DNA of 64,000 bases from G963677325 sp963677325 (GTDB taxonomy: Bacteria > Bacteroidota > Bacteroidia > Bacteroidales > Prolixibacteraceae), in the NCBI GenBank assembly GCA_963677325.2, contig CAXXGM010000007.1, forward strand, positions 248,001 to 312,000, written 5' to 3'. Of this stretch, positions 9,114 to 16,487 are shown piece by piece; positions within the stretch are counted from its first letter, which is position 1; each line of letters starts with the position of its first letter. The notes under the pieces are model-generated. The model was not told the DNA's origin. It was given only the letters and a program-made list of their open reading frames with translations, and searched no databases. A program made the position numbers and the translations under genes.

Positions 9114-10541
9114 ATGGATAAGAAAATTGCTGATACCGTATATAAACTGCTCATTGCATTGGCAGTGATTTCTTTGGTATGGTGGATTTTATGGAATCCC
9201 ACCAGGCAATTCTCTGTCAGCCTCCCCGGAACGGATAACCGAGGAATAGGGGATACCACCAAAGAAAAAGTGGAAATAGGTAAAATATTCCAGTCTTTCT
9301 CTGCCAGTTATGAAGAAATGAAAGAGACCTGGCCAAGATTCCGCGGGCAGGATTACGACAACATCAGCAAATCACCCGTAAAGCTTCTGGAGAAATTTCC
9401 TGCCAAAGGACCTGATATCCGCTGGACCCTTGAATTGGGAGAGGGCCATTCAGGAGCAGCTATCTATAAGGGATTGGTCTATATCATGGATTATGGGGAA
9501 CAGGAAAAAGCTGACCAGTTGAGGTGCTTCTCATTAAAGGATGGAAAGGAGCTTTGGCGAAGGGGATATAATGTAAACATCAAACGGAATCATGGGATGT
9601 CGCGTACTATTCCGGCCATTACTGAAAAATATATTCTCACCATGGGGCCCCGCGGGCAGGTGATGTGTCTTGACAGGATAACCGGTAATTTAAGGTGGGG
9701 AATTGATGTAGCCGGGAAATTTAAATCCGAAGTTCCTTTCTGGTATACCGGACAATGTCCTATGATCGATAATGACATAGCAGTCATTGCAACAGGAGGA
9801 ACAGCCCTGATGATTGGAGTCAGCTGCGAAACGGGACAAATTGTATGGGAAACACCCAATCCCGATAATTGGCAGATGTCGCATTCTTCTGTGATGCCTT
9901 ACACTTTTGGGGGCCGGAAGATTTATGTTTACAGCGCTATTGGCGGCTTGCTGGGAGTTGCGGCAGATGGGCCGGACGCCGGTAAGGTTCTTTGGAAAAC
10001 ATCGGCCTGGAACCATTCGGTTGTAGCGCCGTCACCGGTTTGTATGCCTGACGGGAAGATTTTCATGACCGCAGGTTATGGGGCAGGGAGTATGTCGCTT
10101 CAGTTGAGTGAAAGCGGAGGTCAATTCAGTGTAAAAGTTTTGCAGGTCTATACTCCAAAAGATGGATTGGCTTGCGAACAACAAACCCCGGTGTACTGGG
10201 AGGGACATCTTTTTGGCGTTTCTCCAAAAGACGGAGGCTCACTGAGAAATCAGTTTCTTTGTGTAGATCCGTCAGATTGTAAGAAAATAGTTTGGTCAAG
10301 TGGTCAGACCAAACGATTTGGATTGGGTCCTTATCTTTTAGCAGATAATAAATTCTTTCTTCTGGATGATGAAGGTACCCTGACTATTATGCGGCCGAGT
10401 ACCAGTAAATATATCGAATTGGATCAGGTGAAGGTTATCCCTGACGGAGCGGATGCCTGGGCGCCTCTGGCGCTGGCAGATGGATTTCTTTTGCTGAGAG
10501 ATTCGAAGAAGATGGTATGCGTGGACTTGAATAAGAAATAA
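9114..10541 (+). CDS. Membrane-anchored PQQ-like beta-propeller protein 3
   Basis: A 475-residue protein with an uncleaved-looking N-terminal helix (LLIALAVISLVWWILW, about residues 12-28) and then a periplasmic linker. The propeller begins near residue 75 with WPRFRGQDYDN...LLEKFPAKGPDIRWTLELGEGHSGAA. Blades carry the LKDGKELWRR, ITGNLRWG, ETGQIVWE pattern. The same W-FRG opening block occurs in the other propellers, but this one is anchored to the membrane. It probably presents a propeller surface to the Fe-S proteins of the cluster. No PQQ catalytic residues are recognised. Good family confidence; role inferred. Confidence 0.82.
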   Translation: MDKKIADTVYKLLIALAVISLVWWILWNPTRQFSVSLPGTDNRGIGDTTKEKVEIGKIFQSFSASYEEMKETWPRFRGQDYDNISKSPVKLLEKFPAKGPDIRWTLELGEGHSGAAIYKGLVYIMDYGEQEKADQLRCFSLKDGKELWRRGYNVNIKRNHGMSRTIPAITEKYILTMGPRGQVMCLDRITGNLRWGIDVAGKFKSEVPFWYTGQCPMIDNDIAVIATGGTALMIGVSCETGQIVWETPNPDNWQMSHSSVMPYTFGGRKIYVYSAIGGLLGVAADGPDAGKVLWKTSAWNHSVVAPSPVCMPDGKIFMTAGYGAGSMSLQLSESGGQFSVKVLQVYTPKDGLACEQQTPVYWEGHLFGVSPKDGGSLRNQFLCVDPSDCKKIVWSSGQTKRFGLGPYLLADNKFFLLDDEGTLTIMRPSTSKYIELDQVKVIPDGADAWAPLALADGFLLLRDSKKMVCVDLNKK

Positions 10542-10573
10542 TTACGAATGACGAGTAAGGATTTTTTCTCCTT

Positions 10574-10696
10574 TGCCGTCTGCTTTAGCTGACGGGAGTA
10601 GTAAAGTAAGGAATTGGCTTTAGCCACATATTTTGAAGGAATGAGGCTAAAGCCGCAATCCTCATTAATCAGGCCCGTCAGCTAAAGCAGACGGCA
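10574..10696. repeat. Long nested palindrome with perfect 23-bp arms
   Basis: Positions 10574-10596 and 10674-10696 are exact reverse complements (23 of 23; the left arm starts TGCCGTCTGCTTTAGCTGAC). Inside them is a second hairpin, GGCTTTAGCC (about 10617-10626) with GGCTAAAGCC (about 10645-10654). The element lies in the 282-base gap between propeller 3 and the NHL-like gene, next to the three-hairpin cluster. It is probably a mobile intergenic repeat that may also function as a terminator. Confidence 0.8.
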
Positions 10697-10724
10697 AGAG
10701 ATGTGGAAATGCAATGGAAAAGTC

Positions 10725-10808
10725 AACCACGAAGTGGTTAAATATGAATAGCCCCGGATGGAATCCGGGGTAATGAATCGGATGAAAACCTGAACCCCGG
10801 AAGGGTTC
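10725..10808. repeat. Three-hairpin REP-like repeat, copy 2
   Basis: AACCACgaaGTGGTT (10725-10739), CCCCGGATggaATCCGGGG (about 10752-10770) and GAACCCCGgaAGGGTTC (10792-10808), with AAATATGAATA between the first and second. Order, spacing and the linker match the last three hairpins at 5683-5764. It ends 15 bases before the start of the NHL-like gene, so it sits in the 5' leader or terminator position of the cluster. Confidence 0.75.
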
Positions 10809-10823
10809 AATAAATAATTAAGG

Positions 10824-11783
10824 ATGAAAAACAAAGGCATCGTAACATTTTTGATCTTTCTGGTGATGACCATCGTAGGAATCATTGTCTATGACTTTGT
10901 CTCCAAGATCCCGGACAACCGTCCGGTGAATCCTTACGAGCTGGACGTGGATGCCTTTGCAAAAGTGGACACTTCCTTGATCCTCTATAAAGAAAGCCGT
11001 AATTTTAAAATAAACTTTACTACCCCGACAGCCATTTCCTATCAGAATAACCGGATATACCTGGCCGGAGATAAACGGCTGCAGATCATTGAGCCATCCG
11101 GTAAGCTGCTTTCAGAGATTATCCTGGATAATCAGCCGAGGTGCATTTTTGCCACTCCGGAACATATACTCATTGGATTTAAAAATTCTGTAGAGATTTT
11201 AAGTCTTAAAGAAAAAAAGATGAATGACCTGGATGATTTTAACGATAGCACTGTCATTACTTCCATTGCCGAAAATGAGGGTAAGATCTACGTGGCCGAC
11301 GCCGGGAAAAGAAAAGTATGGGTATTCGATTTGGCAGGCAGAAAATTGGGTGAGATAGAAGGGAAGACCGGTAATGAACAAATACATGGTTTTGTGGTTC
11401 CGAGTCCCTATTTTGACCTGGCTTTTAACGGTGATAATGAATTGTGGATTGTCAATCCGGGGAAGCATTCCCTGGAAAATTATACAACAGACGGGGTATT
11501 GCGGACATTCTGGGAGAACCAATCCGTGAAGATTGAAGGATTCAACGGTTGCTGCAATCCGGCTCATTTTGCTTTTACCCCCGATGGGAGTTTTATTACC
11601 AGCGAAAAAGGCCTGGTAAGGATCAAGAAATACAAACCTTCGGGTGAGTTTCAATGTGTAGTGGCTCCGCCTGCTGCTTTTCAACCGAATGGACATGCTC
11701 CCGAGGTTGCTGTCGATGAAAAGGGGAATGTGTATGCCCTGGATTTTGACAAAAAAGTTATTCGTTTATTTGTACAGAAATAA
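10824..11783 (+). CDS. Membrane-anchored NHL-like beta-propeller protein
   Basis: A 319-residue protein with an N-terminal transmembrane helix (IVTFLIFLVMTIVGIIVYDFV) and a periplasmic domain of six-bladed NHL/SMP-30-like repeats: GDKRLQIIEPSGKLL, ADAGKRKVWVFDLAGRKLGEI, GLVRIKKYKPSGEF and DEKGNVYALDFDKKVIRLF. It differs from the W-rich PQQ-like propellers around it. The stop is 6 bases from the next gene (60-residue Cys peptide), which is 4 bases from the Tat ferredoxin, so the three are almost certainly co-transcribed. The Cys-Cys pair in FNGCCNPAHF could be a disulfide or ligand site. Function unknown; likely an electron-transfer or assembly partner in the periplasm. Confidence 0.75.
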   Translation: MKNKGIVTFLIFLVMTIVGIIVYDFVSKIPDNRPVNPYELDVDAFAKVDTSLILYKESRNFKINFTTPTAISYQNNRIYLAGDKRLQIIEPSGKLLSEIILDNQPRCIFATPEHILIGFKNSVEILSLKEKKMNDLDDFNDSTVITSIAENEGKIYVADAGKRKVWVFDLAGRKLGEIEGKTGNEQIHGFVVPSPYFDLAFNGDNELWIVNPGKHSLENYTTDGVLRTFWENQSVKIEGFNGCCNPAHFAFTPDGSFITSEKGLVRIKKYKPSGEFQCVVAPPAAFQPNGHAPEVAVDEKGNVYALDFDKKVIRLFVQK

Positions 11784-11789
11784 AAGACA

Positions 11790-11972
11790 ATGAACAGGAA
11801 AGAATTTTTCAGGCAAAGTGGTCGATGGATTATTCTCTCGGGGATAGGATTGGTCACCACGATCCTGGCATTGGATCATAAAATTGTGTTGGCCGAGGAG
11901 TGTCAGGAATCTTCGCCATGCAAATATTGTGGCAAGAATAAAGAATGTAATCTTCCAAAGGCTAAACAGTAG
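11790..11972 (+). CDS. Small exported or membrane peptide with four cysteines
   Basis: A 60-residue protein. MNRKEFFRQSGR resembles a short twin-arginine-like N-region (only R-K), followed by a hydrophobic helix (WIILSGIGLVTTILAL). The tail has cysteines at about residues 38, 44, 47 and 53, in CQESSPCKYCGKNKEC. The next gene starts with a very similar NRREFIRSG leader. The 6-base and 4-base gaps on either side show tight operon packing. It could bind an Fe-S cluster or metal next to the NapG-like ferredoxin, or be a degenerate ferredoxin fragment. No family recognised. Confidence 0.6.
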   Translation: MNRKEFFRQSGRWIILSGIGLVTTILALDHKIVLAEECQESSPCKYCGKNKECNLPKAKQ

Positions 11973-11976
11973 CACG

Positions 11977-12549
11977 ATGGAAAGTAAGAAGAAAAACAGA
12001 CGGGAGTTTATCCGGAGTGGAATGAGGATTTCACTTGGTGCGGCTTTGGTTGGTTTGGGAGCTTATGCTGCCACAAAGGCCGGGAAGGAAAATTATGTCT
12101 GGCAGATAGACCCGTTTAAATGTACACAGTGCGGCCGCTGTGCAACGTCCTGCGTGATGAAGCCTTCGGCTGTTAAATGTATTCATGCCTATGCCTTATG
12201 CGGATACTGTGATTTGTGCGGGGGGTACCTGAAACCGGACGCCAATAAACAGTCGACGGCGGGTGAGAATCAACTGTGTCCGACTTCGGCTATTAAAAGA
12301 AAGTACATTGAGGAGCCCTATTTTGAATACGTGATCGATGAGAAGCTGTGCATAGGTTGTGCCAAATGTGTCAAAGGATGCACCTCTTTTGGAAACGGTT
12401 CTTTGCATCTGCAGATTATGCATAATATATGCCTGAACTGCAATGAATGTTCGATCGCGAGGCTGTGTCCTTCGGATGCTATAGCAAGGGTTAAAGCAAG
12501 CAGTCCTTACAAGGTGAAAGGCGGTTGGACGAAGGATTCGAAAGCATAA
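11977..12549 (+). CDS. Tat-type NapG-like ferredoxin with four [4Fe-4S] motifs
   Basis: A 190-residue protein. The ATG at 11977 is preferred because it places NRREFIRSGMRISLGAALVG, a Tat-like leader, at the N-terminus; a longer frame upstream overlaps the previous gene. Cysteines lie in CTQCGRCATSC (residues 49-59), CGYCDLC with C68/C101 (68-101), CIGCAKCVKGC (125-135) and CLNCNECSIARLC (152-164), enough for four [4Fe-4S] clusters as in NapG/MauM proteins. Known NapG proteins carry electrons from membrane NapH to periplasmic partners. The NapH-like gene follows, separated only by repeats and the four-helix-bundle gene. Symbol withheld because no nitrate reductase is present. Confidence 0.85.
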   Translation: MESKKKNRREFIRSGMRISLGAALVGLGAYAATKAGKENYVWQIDPFKCTQCGRCATSCVMKPSAVKCIHAYALCGYCDLCGGYLKPDANKQSTAGENQLCPTSAIKRKYIEEPYFEYVIDEKLCIGCAKCVKGCTSFGNGSLHLQIMHNICLNCNECSIARLCPSDAIARVKASSPYKVKGGWTKDSKA

Positions 12550-12550
12550 A

Positions 12551-12738
12551 GGCTTTAGACTTTAGGCTGTAGGCTGTAGACTTTAGGCTTTAGGCTGTAG
12601 ACTGTAGACTGTAGACTGTAGACTGTAGGAAAAAGCTCTATAAACGGAAGGAGAATAAATATGAAAATAAATTTAAAAAATATGGCTTTAAGATTGGCGG
12701 TTTTCATAAAGCCTAAAGTCTAAAGTCTAAAGCCTTAA
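12551..12738. repeat. Heptamer tandem array (GRCTKTA)n with a facing inverted block
   Basis: Eleven consecutive heptamers of the form G-R-C-T-K-T-A occupy 12551-12627 (GGCTTTA, GACTTTA, GGCTGTA, GACTGTA). The complementary orientation (TAAAGCC/TAAAGTC, four units) occupies about 12710-12738. The array begins 2 bases after the ferredoxin stop and ends just before the ATG of the four-helix-bundle gene at 12740. The same words recur at 7682-7706, 13180-13200, 13260-13280, 20491-20512, 39314-39510 and 39750-39792, always between genes. Confidence 0.85.
12661..12723 (+). other. 20-codon open frame with strong ribosome-binding site between repeats
   Basis: GGAAGGAGAATAAAT precedes an ATG at 12661 encoding MKINLKNMALRLAVFIKPKV and a stop inside the inverted heptamer block. 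A Shine-Dalgarno this strong is unusual for Bacteroidota. It may be the 5' stub of an ancestral gene (signal-anchor-like start) whose body was replaced by the repeat/four-helix-bundle insertion, or a leader peptide. Evidence is only the reading frame and its context. Confidence 0.2.
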
Positions 12739-12739
12739 A

Positions 12740-13102
12740 ATGAGGGATCATACTAAATTAAGAGCCTTTGAACTGGCCGATGAAATGGCGGTTTTGATTT
12801 ATGAGAGAACCAAGTGTTTTCCAAAGGAAGAGATTTTCGGTTTAACCTCTCAAATGAGAAGAGCGGCTGTTTCTATTCCTTCAAATATAGTCGAGGGATG
12901 CGCAAGAGAGAGCCAACCAGAATATGTCAGATTTCTTGATATTGCATACGGTTCTTTAAGGGAATTGCATTATCAATATTCTTTGGCAGACCGGCTGGGT
13001 TATTTTAAAGAAACAAATACTAAGGAATTTGAATCTAAATTTAATGAGATCGAAAAGGTGCTTGGAGGATTGATTCGTGCTTTAAGACCACAGAAGGTTT
13101 AA
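12740..13102 (+). CDS. Four-helix-bundle protein (23S rRNA intervening-sequence protein family)
   Basis: A 120-residue all-helical protein with the family hallmarks: KLRAFELADEMAVLIYE at the start, then FPKEEIFGLTSQMRRAAVSIPSNIVEGCAR and the EYVRFLDIAYGSLRELHYQ helix. The family (TIGR02436) was first found in intervening sequences of rRNA but is mostly free-standing; its function is unknown. Here it is surrounded by heptamer repeats on both sides and breaks the otherwise continuous ferredoxin/NapH-like gene pair, which suggests it arrived with the repeats. No rRNA is nearby. Confidence 0.9.
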   Translation: MRDHTKLRAFELADEMAVLIYERTKCFPKEEIFGLTSQMRRAAVSIPSNIVEGCARESQPEYVRFLDIAYGSLRELHYQYSLADRLGYFKETNTKEFESKFNEIEKVLGGLIRALRPQKV

Positions 13103-13144
13103 GCAAAAACTTCAGTTCCTTTTAATTTACATAAATAATTAATT

Positions 13145-13308
13145 AATGTGCTAATGGTTGCAAACTTAGAGTTGCTAAAGTCTACAGCCTACAGCCTTAG
13201 AAACAGATGAGATACTTGAATAAAATAAATCAATGTGCTAATGGTTGCGACTTGGTGTTCCTACAGCCTACAGCCTTAGAAAACAGATGAAATACTTCAA
13301 TAAAATAT
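13145..13308. repeat. Imperfect 80-87-bp tandem duplication covering the next gene's start
   Basis: The block from AATGTGCTAATGGTTGC (13145) to AGATGAGATACTTGAATAAA is repeated from 13232 with AGATGAAATACTTCAATAAA at the real start of the NapH-like gene (ATG 13287). The offset is 87 bases at the left end and 80 at the right; the 7-base difference equals one heptamer (TAAAGTC) lost from the second copy. The first copy contains a 27-codon stub whose first seven residues, MRYLNKI, mirror MKYFNKI of the gene. Confidence 0.75.
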
Positions 13309-14594
13309 ACCTGCTTTTGATGATCATACTCCTTACTTTCACGGGTATGGCTCAGCAGCAGCGTTTCCCGAAACCGGAATTCAGCAACGGCTATACCCAG
13401 CCTTCCCCTGTAACTCCGGAGCCGAGAGCTTTTTCTCTGGAATATTTCGATGTACTGATTCTTTTGGCTGTCCTTTCCATTGCTTCCTGGTTAGCCATAA
13501 AAAAACGATCAAGAAGAGGTATTATGTGGCTGTCTGTTTTTACCATAGCATACTTTGGTTTTTACCGTCATGGCTGCATTTGTTCAATAGGAGCGATTCA
13601 AAACATGACGCTTACCTTCTTTGACCCTACCTATGCTATATCCATTACAACTCTGCTTTTCTTTCTGTTGCCGCTTATTTTTGCTCTTTTCTTCGGACGG
13701 GTATTCTGCGCCGGGGCCTGTTCGTTGGGGGCTATCCAGGATTTACTGGTAATAAAACCTCTTTCATTGCCCGAATGGCTGAGAAAGATCTTAGGTTTGT
13801 TCCCTTATATTTATCTTGCGCTGGCGATCTTGTTTGCGGCTACCGGGACTGATTTCATCATTTGCCGGTATGATCCATTTGTTGGAATATACCGAAGAGA
13901 TGCCGAATTTATCATGCTTGCCCTGGGAGCCGCATTCTTACTGATGGGAATGTTTGTGGCAAGGCCCTATTGCCGTTTTTTCTGTCCTTATGGCGTACTG
14001 CTGAGCTGGATGTCGCGCTTTTCAAAATGGCATTTAACGGTGACCCCGGCTGAATGCATTCAGTGTAAATTATGTGAACGTTCCTGTCCTTTTGATGCAA
14101 TTGATTATCCTACCAGTGATAAGGTACGGAAAGCAAAGAAATGGGGGATCAGCAGGTTTATCATTTATTTGTTATTGATCCCCGTTTGGATATTTATTGG
14201 CGGATTTGTAGGTTCCAAAGCACATACGTATTTATCAAAAGTACATCCGAAGGTTTATCTGGCGGAACTTCTGATCAAAAAGCCTGAGGTTAAAAATGAT
14301 ATCAAAAACCTCGATGTACAGGCATTTTTAAGCTCAGGCAAATCGATGGATACCCTGGTAGATGAGGCCGCCGCAATCCGGCAGAAATTCTATTTCGGCG
14401 GTATGCTCGCCGGAGGTTTTATCGGATTGATTTTTGGGCTGATGCTGTTGAATCAGGTCATTTACAGAAGCCGGACAGATTATGTGCCTGATAAGAGTAA
14501 TTGCTTTAGTTGCGGACGCTGTATGAATTTTTGTCCTGTTAAAAAAGAAGTTCCAAAAGTTTCAGTAGTTTCAAAGTTGCATGAAACCGTTTGA
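13287..14594 (+). CDS. NapH/NosR/CcoG-like polytopic iron-sulfur membrane protein
   Basis: A 435-residue inner-membrane protein. The ATG at 13287 is chosen because it gives a signal-like start (MKYFNKIYLLLMIILLTF). About six further helices follow. Family signatures are present: CICSIGA (residues 97-103), FCAGACSLGA (about 140-149) and YCRFFCPYG (about 228-236), the CxxxCxxG loops of NapH/NosR/CcoG. Two ferredoxin clusters follow, CIQCKLCERSCPFDA (257-271) and CFSCGRCMNFCP (406-417). Known relatives oxidise quinol, or pass electrons between quinone and periplasmic Fe-S proteins. It sits between the NapG-like ferredoxin and the NuoEF-like protein, so it is the natural membrane link of the proposed path. 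No NapA, NapB or NosZ is present. Confidence 0.88.
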   Translation: MKYFNKIYLLLMIILLTFTGMAQQQRFPKPEFSNGYTQPSPVTPEPRAFSLEYFDVLILLAVLSIASWLAIKKRSRRGIMWLSVFTIAYFGFYRHGCICSIGAIQNMTLTFFDPTYAISITTLLFFLLPLIFALFFGRVFCAGACSLGAIQDLLVIKPLSLPEWLRKILGLFPYIYLALAILFAATGTDFIICRYDPFVGIYRRDAEFIMLALGAAFLLMGMFVARPYCRFFCPYGVLLSWMSRFSKWHLTVTPAECIQCKLCERSCPFDAIDYPTSDKVRKAKKWGISRFIIYLLLIPVWIFIGGFVGSKAHTYLSKVHPKVYLAELLIKKPEVKNDIKNLDVQAFLSSGKSMDTLVDEAAAIRQKFYFGGMLAGGFIGLIFGLMLLNQVIYRSRTDYVPDKSNCFSCGRCMNFCPVKKEVPKVSVVSKLHETV

Positions 14595-14629
14595 GACTTT
14601 GAGACATGAAACTTTGAAACTAAGAGAAG

Positions 14630-16444
14630 ATGAATAAAGACGAAAAACTGAAATTATCGAAAAATGTTGCTGTTGTGGCTGGCATTTTCAGTATCACAGT
14701 AGCCCTTTTGTTGTTGTTGAATTTTTTTCAGATGACCCGCAGCAAGCCCCTCGACAGTGAAGCGCTTGCGGCTCTTGTACAACAACTGAGTCAGGATAAG
14801 GATAGTGATGCTTTAAAAGCTGAGATTCGCAATTTTGACTTATTGGCCCGTAAGGCTTATTTCAATACTCAATGGCAGATCAAAACAGGGGGTGTTTTGT
14901 TGTTGGCAGGAGCCATCGTTCTTGTTTTGGCGCTTCGTACTTATTACGGATTAAAATCAAAAATAACAGAACCGGTTTCCGAAAATGAAAATGAACTGAC
15001 TAACCGGATGCTCACACAGCGATGGGTGTTGATTGTGGGTTCACTGATCTTTGTGGCAGGAATCGGAGCCTCCTTTCTTACAGTGGATCATTTACAAAAA
15101 TACCAGGTTGATGAGAAGGCTTTGGAAAAAGCTCCCGGAGAAAAACCAAACGGAATTGAGGTGGTAGAAGTGGGTGGCGGACAAACTGTCCAGCCTGTTG
15201 TCAAGGATAGTACAGCTAAAAAGGATTCAGCGGCTGTTTCTCCTGCTTCAGCGGCTCCGGCATCGGCTCCTGCTGAAATCAAGCTTCCCGGTAGTGAGGC
15301 CATAAAGGTAAATTCTCCTTCTTTCAGGGGACCGTTTGGATTGGGTGTATCCTACCACAAAAATGTTCCTGTTGACTTTGATGTTACCTCCGGTAAAAAT
15401 ATTCTTTGGAAGGCCGCTGTCCCTAAATTTGGCAATAATTCACCGGTTATCTGGGGGAATAAGGTATTTCTTTCAGGCGCAAACACTCAAAAGCGTGAAG
15501 TTTATTGTTTTGACGGCAATTCAGGTAAATTATTGTGGACTCAGCCGGTAGACAATATTCCCGGTTCAGCCGGTATGCCTAAGGTTTCTGAGGATACAGG
15601 CGTTGCGGCTTCTTCCTTAACTACGGACGGCAACATGGTTTATGCCATTTTTGCCAATGGTGATGTGATCTGTTTTGATATGACCGGTAAAAGGGTATGG
15701 GCCAGGAGCCTTGGCCTTCCCGATAATCATTATGGTCATGCATCATCCCTGATCATGTGGAAAGACAAGGTTTACATACAGTATGATAACAACAAAACGC
15801 ATAAGCTGATTGCTTTGAATAATATGACCGGGGAAACCAAATGGGAAACTGAACGGAAGGTGAAAATATCATGGGCCAGCCCCATTATCGCCAATATTGG
15901 AGGGAAATACCAGGTTGTGTTATCATCAGATCCATTGGTCGCAGGGTATGACGCTGAATCGGGGAAAGAGCTTTGGAGTGTGAACTGCATGTCCGGTGAA
16001 GTAGGTTGTTCTCCTGCTTTTGGAAGCGGATTGATTTTTGCCGCAAACGAATATGCCAAGTTAGCCGCCATAGATCCTTCCTCTTCCAAAGTAGTTTGGG
16101 AAAGTACCGAGTACATGCCCGAAGTGGCGAGTCTTGTTTCTTCAAATGGATTGTTGTTTTTGGAAACGAGCTATGGGGTTTTGGTTTGCTATGATGCAAA
16201 AACAGGAAGTAAATATTGGGAAAAAGAGGATGGACCCGGATTTTATTCCTCGCCCGTGGTAAATGACGGCAAGCTTTATTCTGTTGATACCAATGGCCGG
16301 ATGAGGGTTTACGAAGTATCCAAAGAGCAGAAGCTGCTTGCCGAAAGCAATGTAGGGGATAAAATGTTTACTACCCCTGCCTTTGCAGAAGGGAAGATGT
16401 TTATCAGGACATCCAAATATCTATATTGCATTGGCGGAAAATAA
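14630..16444 (+). CDS. PQQ-like beta-propeller protein 4 with three transmembrane helices
   Basis: A 604-residue protein, the largest propeller of the set. Three hydrophobic helices (about residues 11-33, 83-103 and 129-150) precede an Ala/Ser/Pro/Lys linker (VQPVVKDSTAKKDSAAVSP...). The propeller then starts with FRGPFGLGVSYHKNVPVDFD...NILWKAAVPKFGNNSPV. Blades show the CFDGNSGKLLWTQ, ESGKELWSV and KTGSKYWEK pattern. The membrane part has no recognised family and may contact the NapH-like protein encoded 36 bases upstream. The upstream gap contains short GAAACTTTGA-type repeats. Confidence 0.82.
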   Translation: MNKDEKLKLSKNVAVVAGIFSITVALLLLLNFFQMTRSKPLDSEALAALVQQLSQDKDSDALKAEIRNFDLLARKAYFNTQWQIKTGGVLLLAGAIVLVLALRTYYGLKSKITEPVSENENELTNRMLTQRWVLIVGSLIFVAGIGASFLTVDHLQKYQVDEKALEKAPGEKPNGIEVVEVGGGQTVQPVVKDSTAKKDSAAVSPASAAPASAPAEIKLPGSEAIKVNSPSFRGPFGLGVSYHKNVPVDFDVTSGKNILWKAAVPKFGNNSPVIWGNKVFLSGANTQKREVYCFDGNSGKLLWTQPVDNIPGSAGMPKVSEDTGVAASSLTTDGNMVYAIFANGDVICFDMTGKRVWARSLGLPDNHYGHASSLIMWKDKVYIQYDNNKTHKLIALNNMTGETKWETERKVKISWASPIIANIGGKYQVVLSSDPLVAGYDAESGKELWSVNCMSGEVGCSPAFGSGLIFAANEYAKLAAIDPSSSKVVWESTEYMPEVASLVSSNGLLFLETSYGVLVCYDAKTGSKYWEKEDGPGFYSSPVVNDGKLYSVDTNGRMRVYEVSKEQKLLAESNVGDKMFTTPAFAEGKMFIRTSKYLYCIGGK

Positions 16445-16451
16445 TAAATGT

Positions 16452-16479
16452 CGTAATTCGTAATTCGTAATTCGTAATT
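16452..16479. repeat. Four tandem CGTAATT heptamers
   Basis: CGTAATT is repeated four times without interruption between the propeller stop (16444) and the ATG at 16488. It is a different heptamer family from GRCTKTA but has the same 7-base period and the same intergenic placement. Confidence 0.85.
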
Positions 16480-16487
16480 TTAATTAA

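Noticed and set aside
11884..11976. Earlier start for the Tat ferredoxin
   Set aside because: It would overlap the upstream four-Cys peptide gene in another frame and hide the Tat-like leader that begins at 11977.
12551..12627. CRISPR array
   Set aside because: Units are 7 bp without spacers and there are no cas genes.
13245..13286. Earlier start for the NapH-like protein
   Set aside because: The extra 14 codons come from heptamer repeat sequence; the signal-like start is at 13287.
13287..14594. Nitrate or nitrous-oxide reductase operon
   Set aside because: Only NapG/NapH-like proteins are present; no NapA, NapB, NosZ or NosD gene was found in the window.
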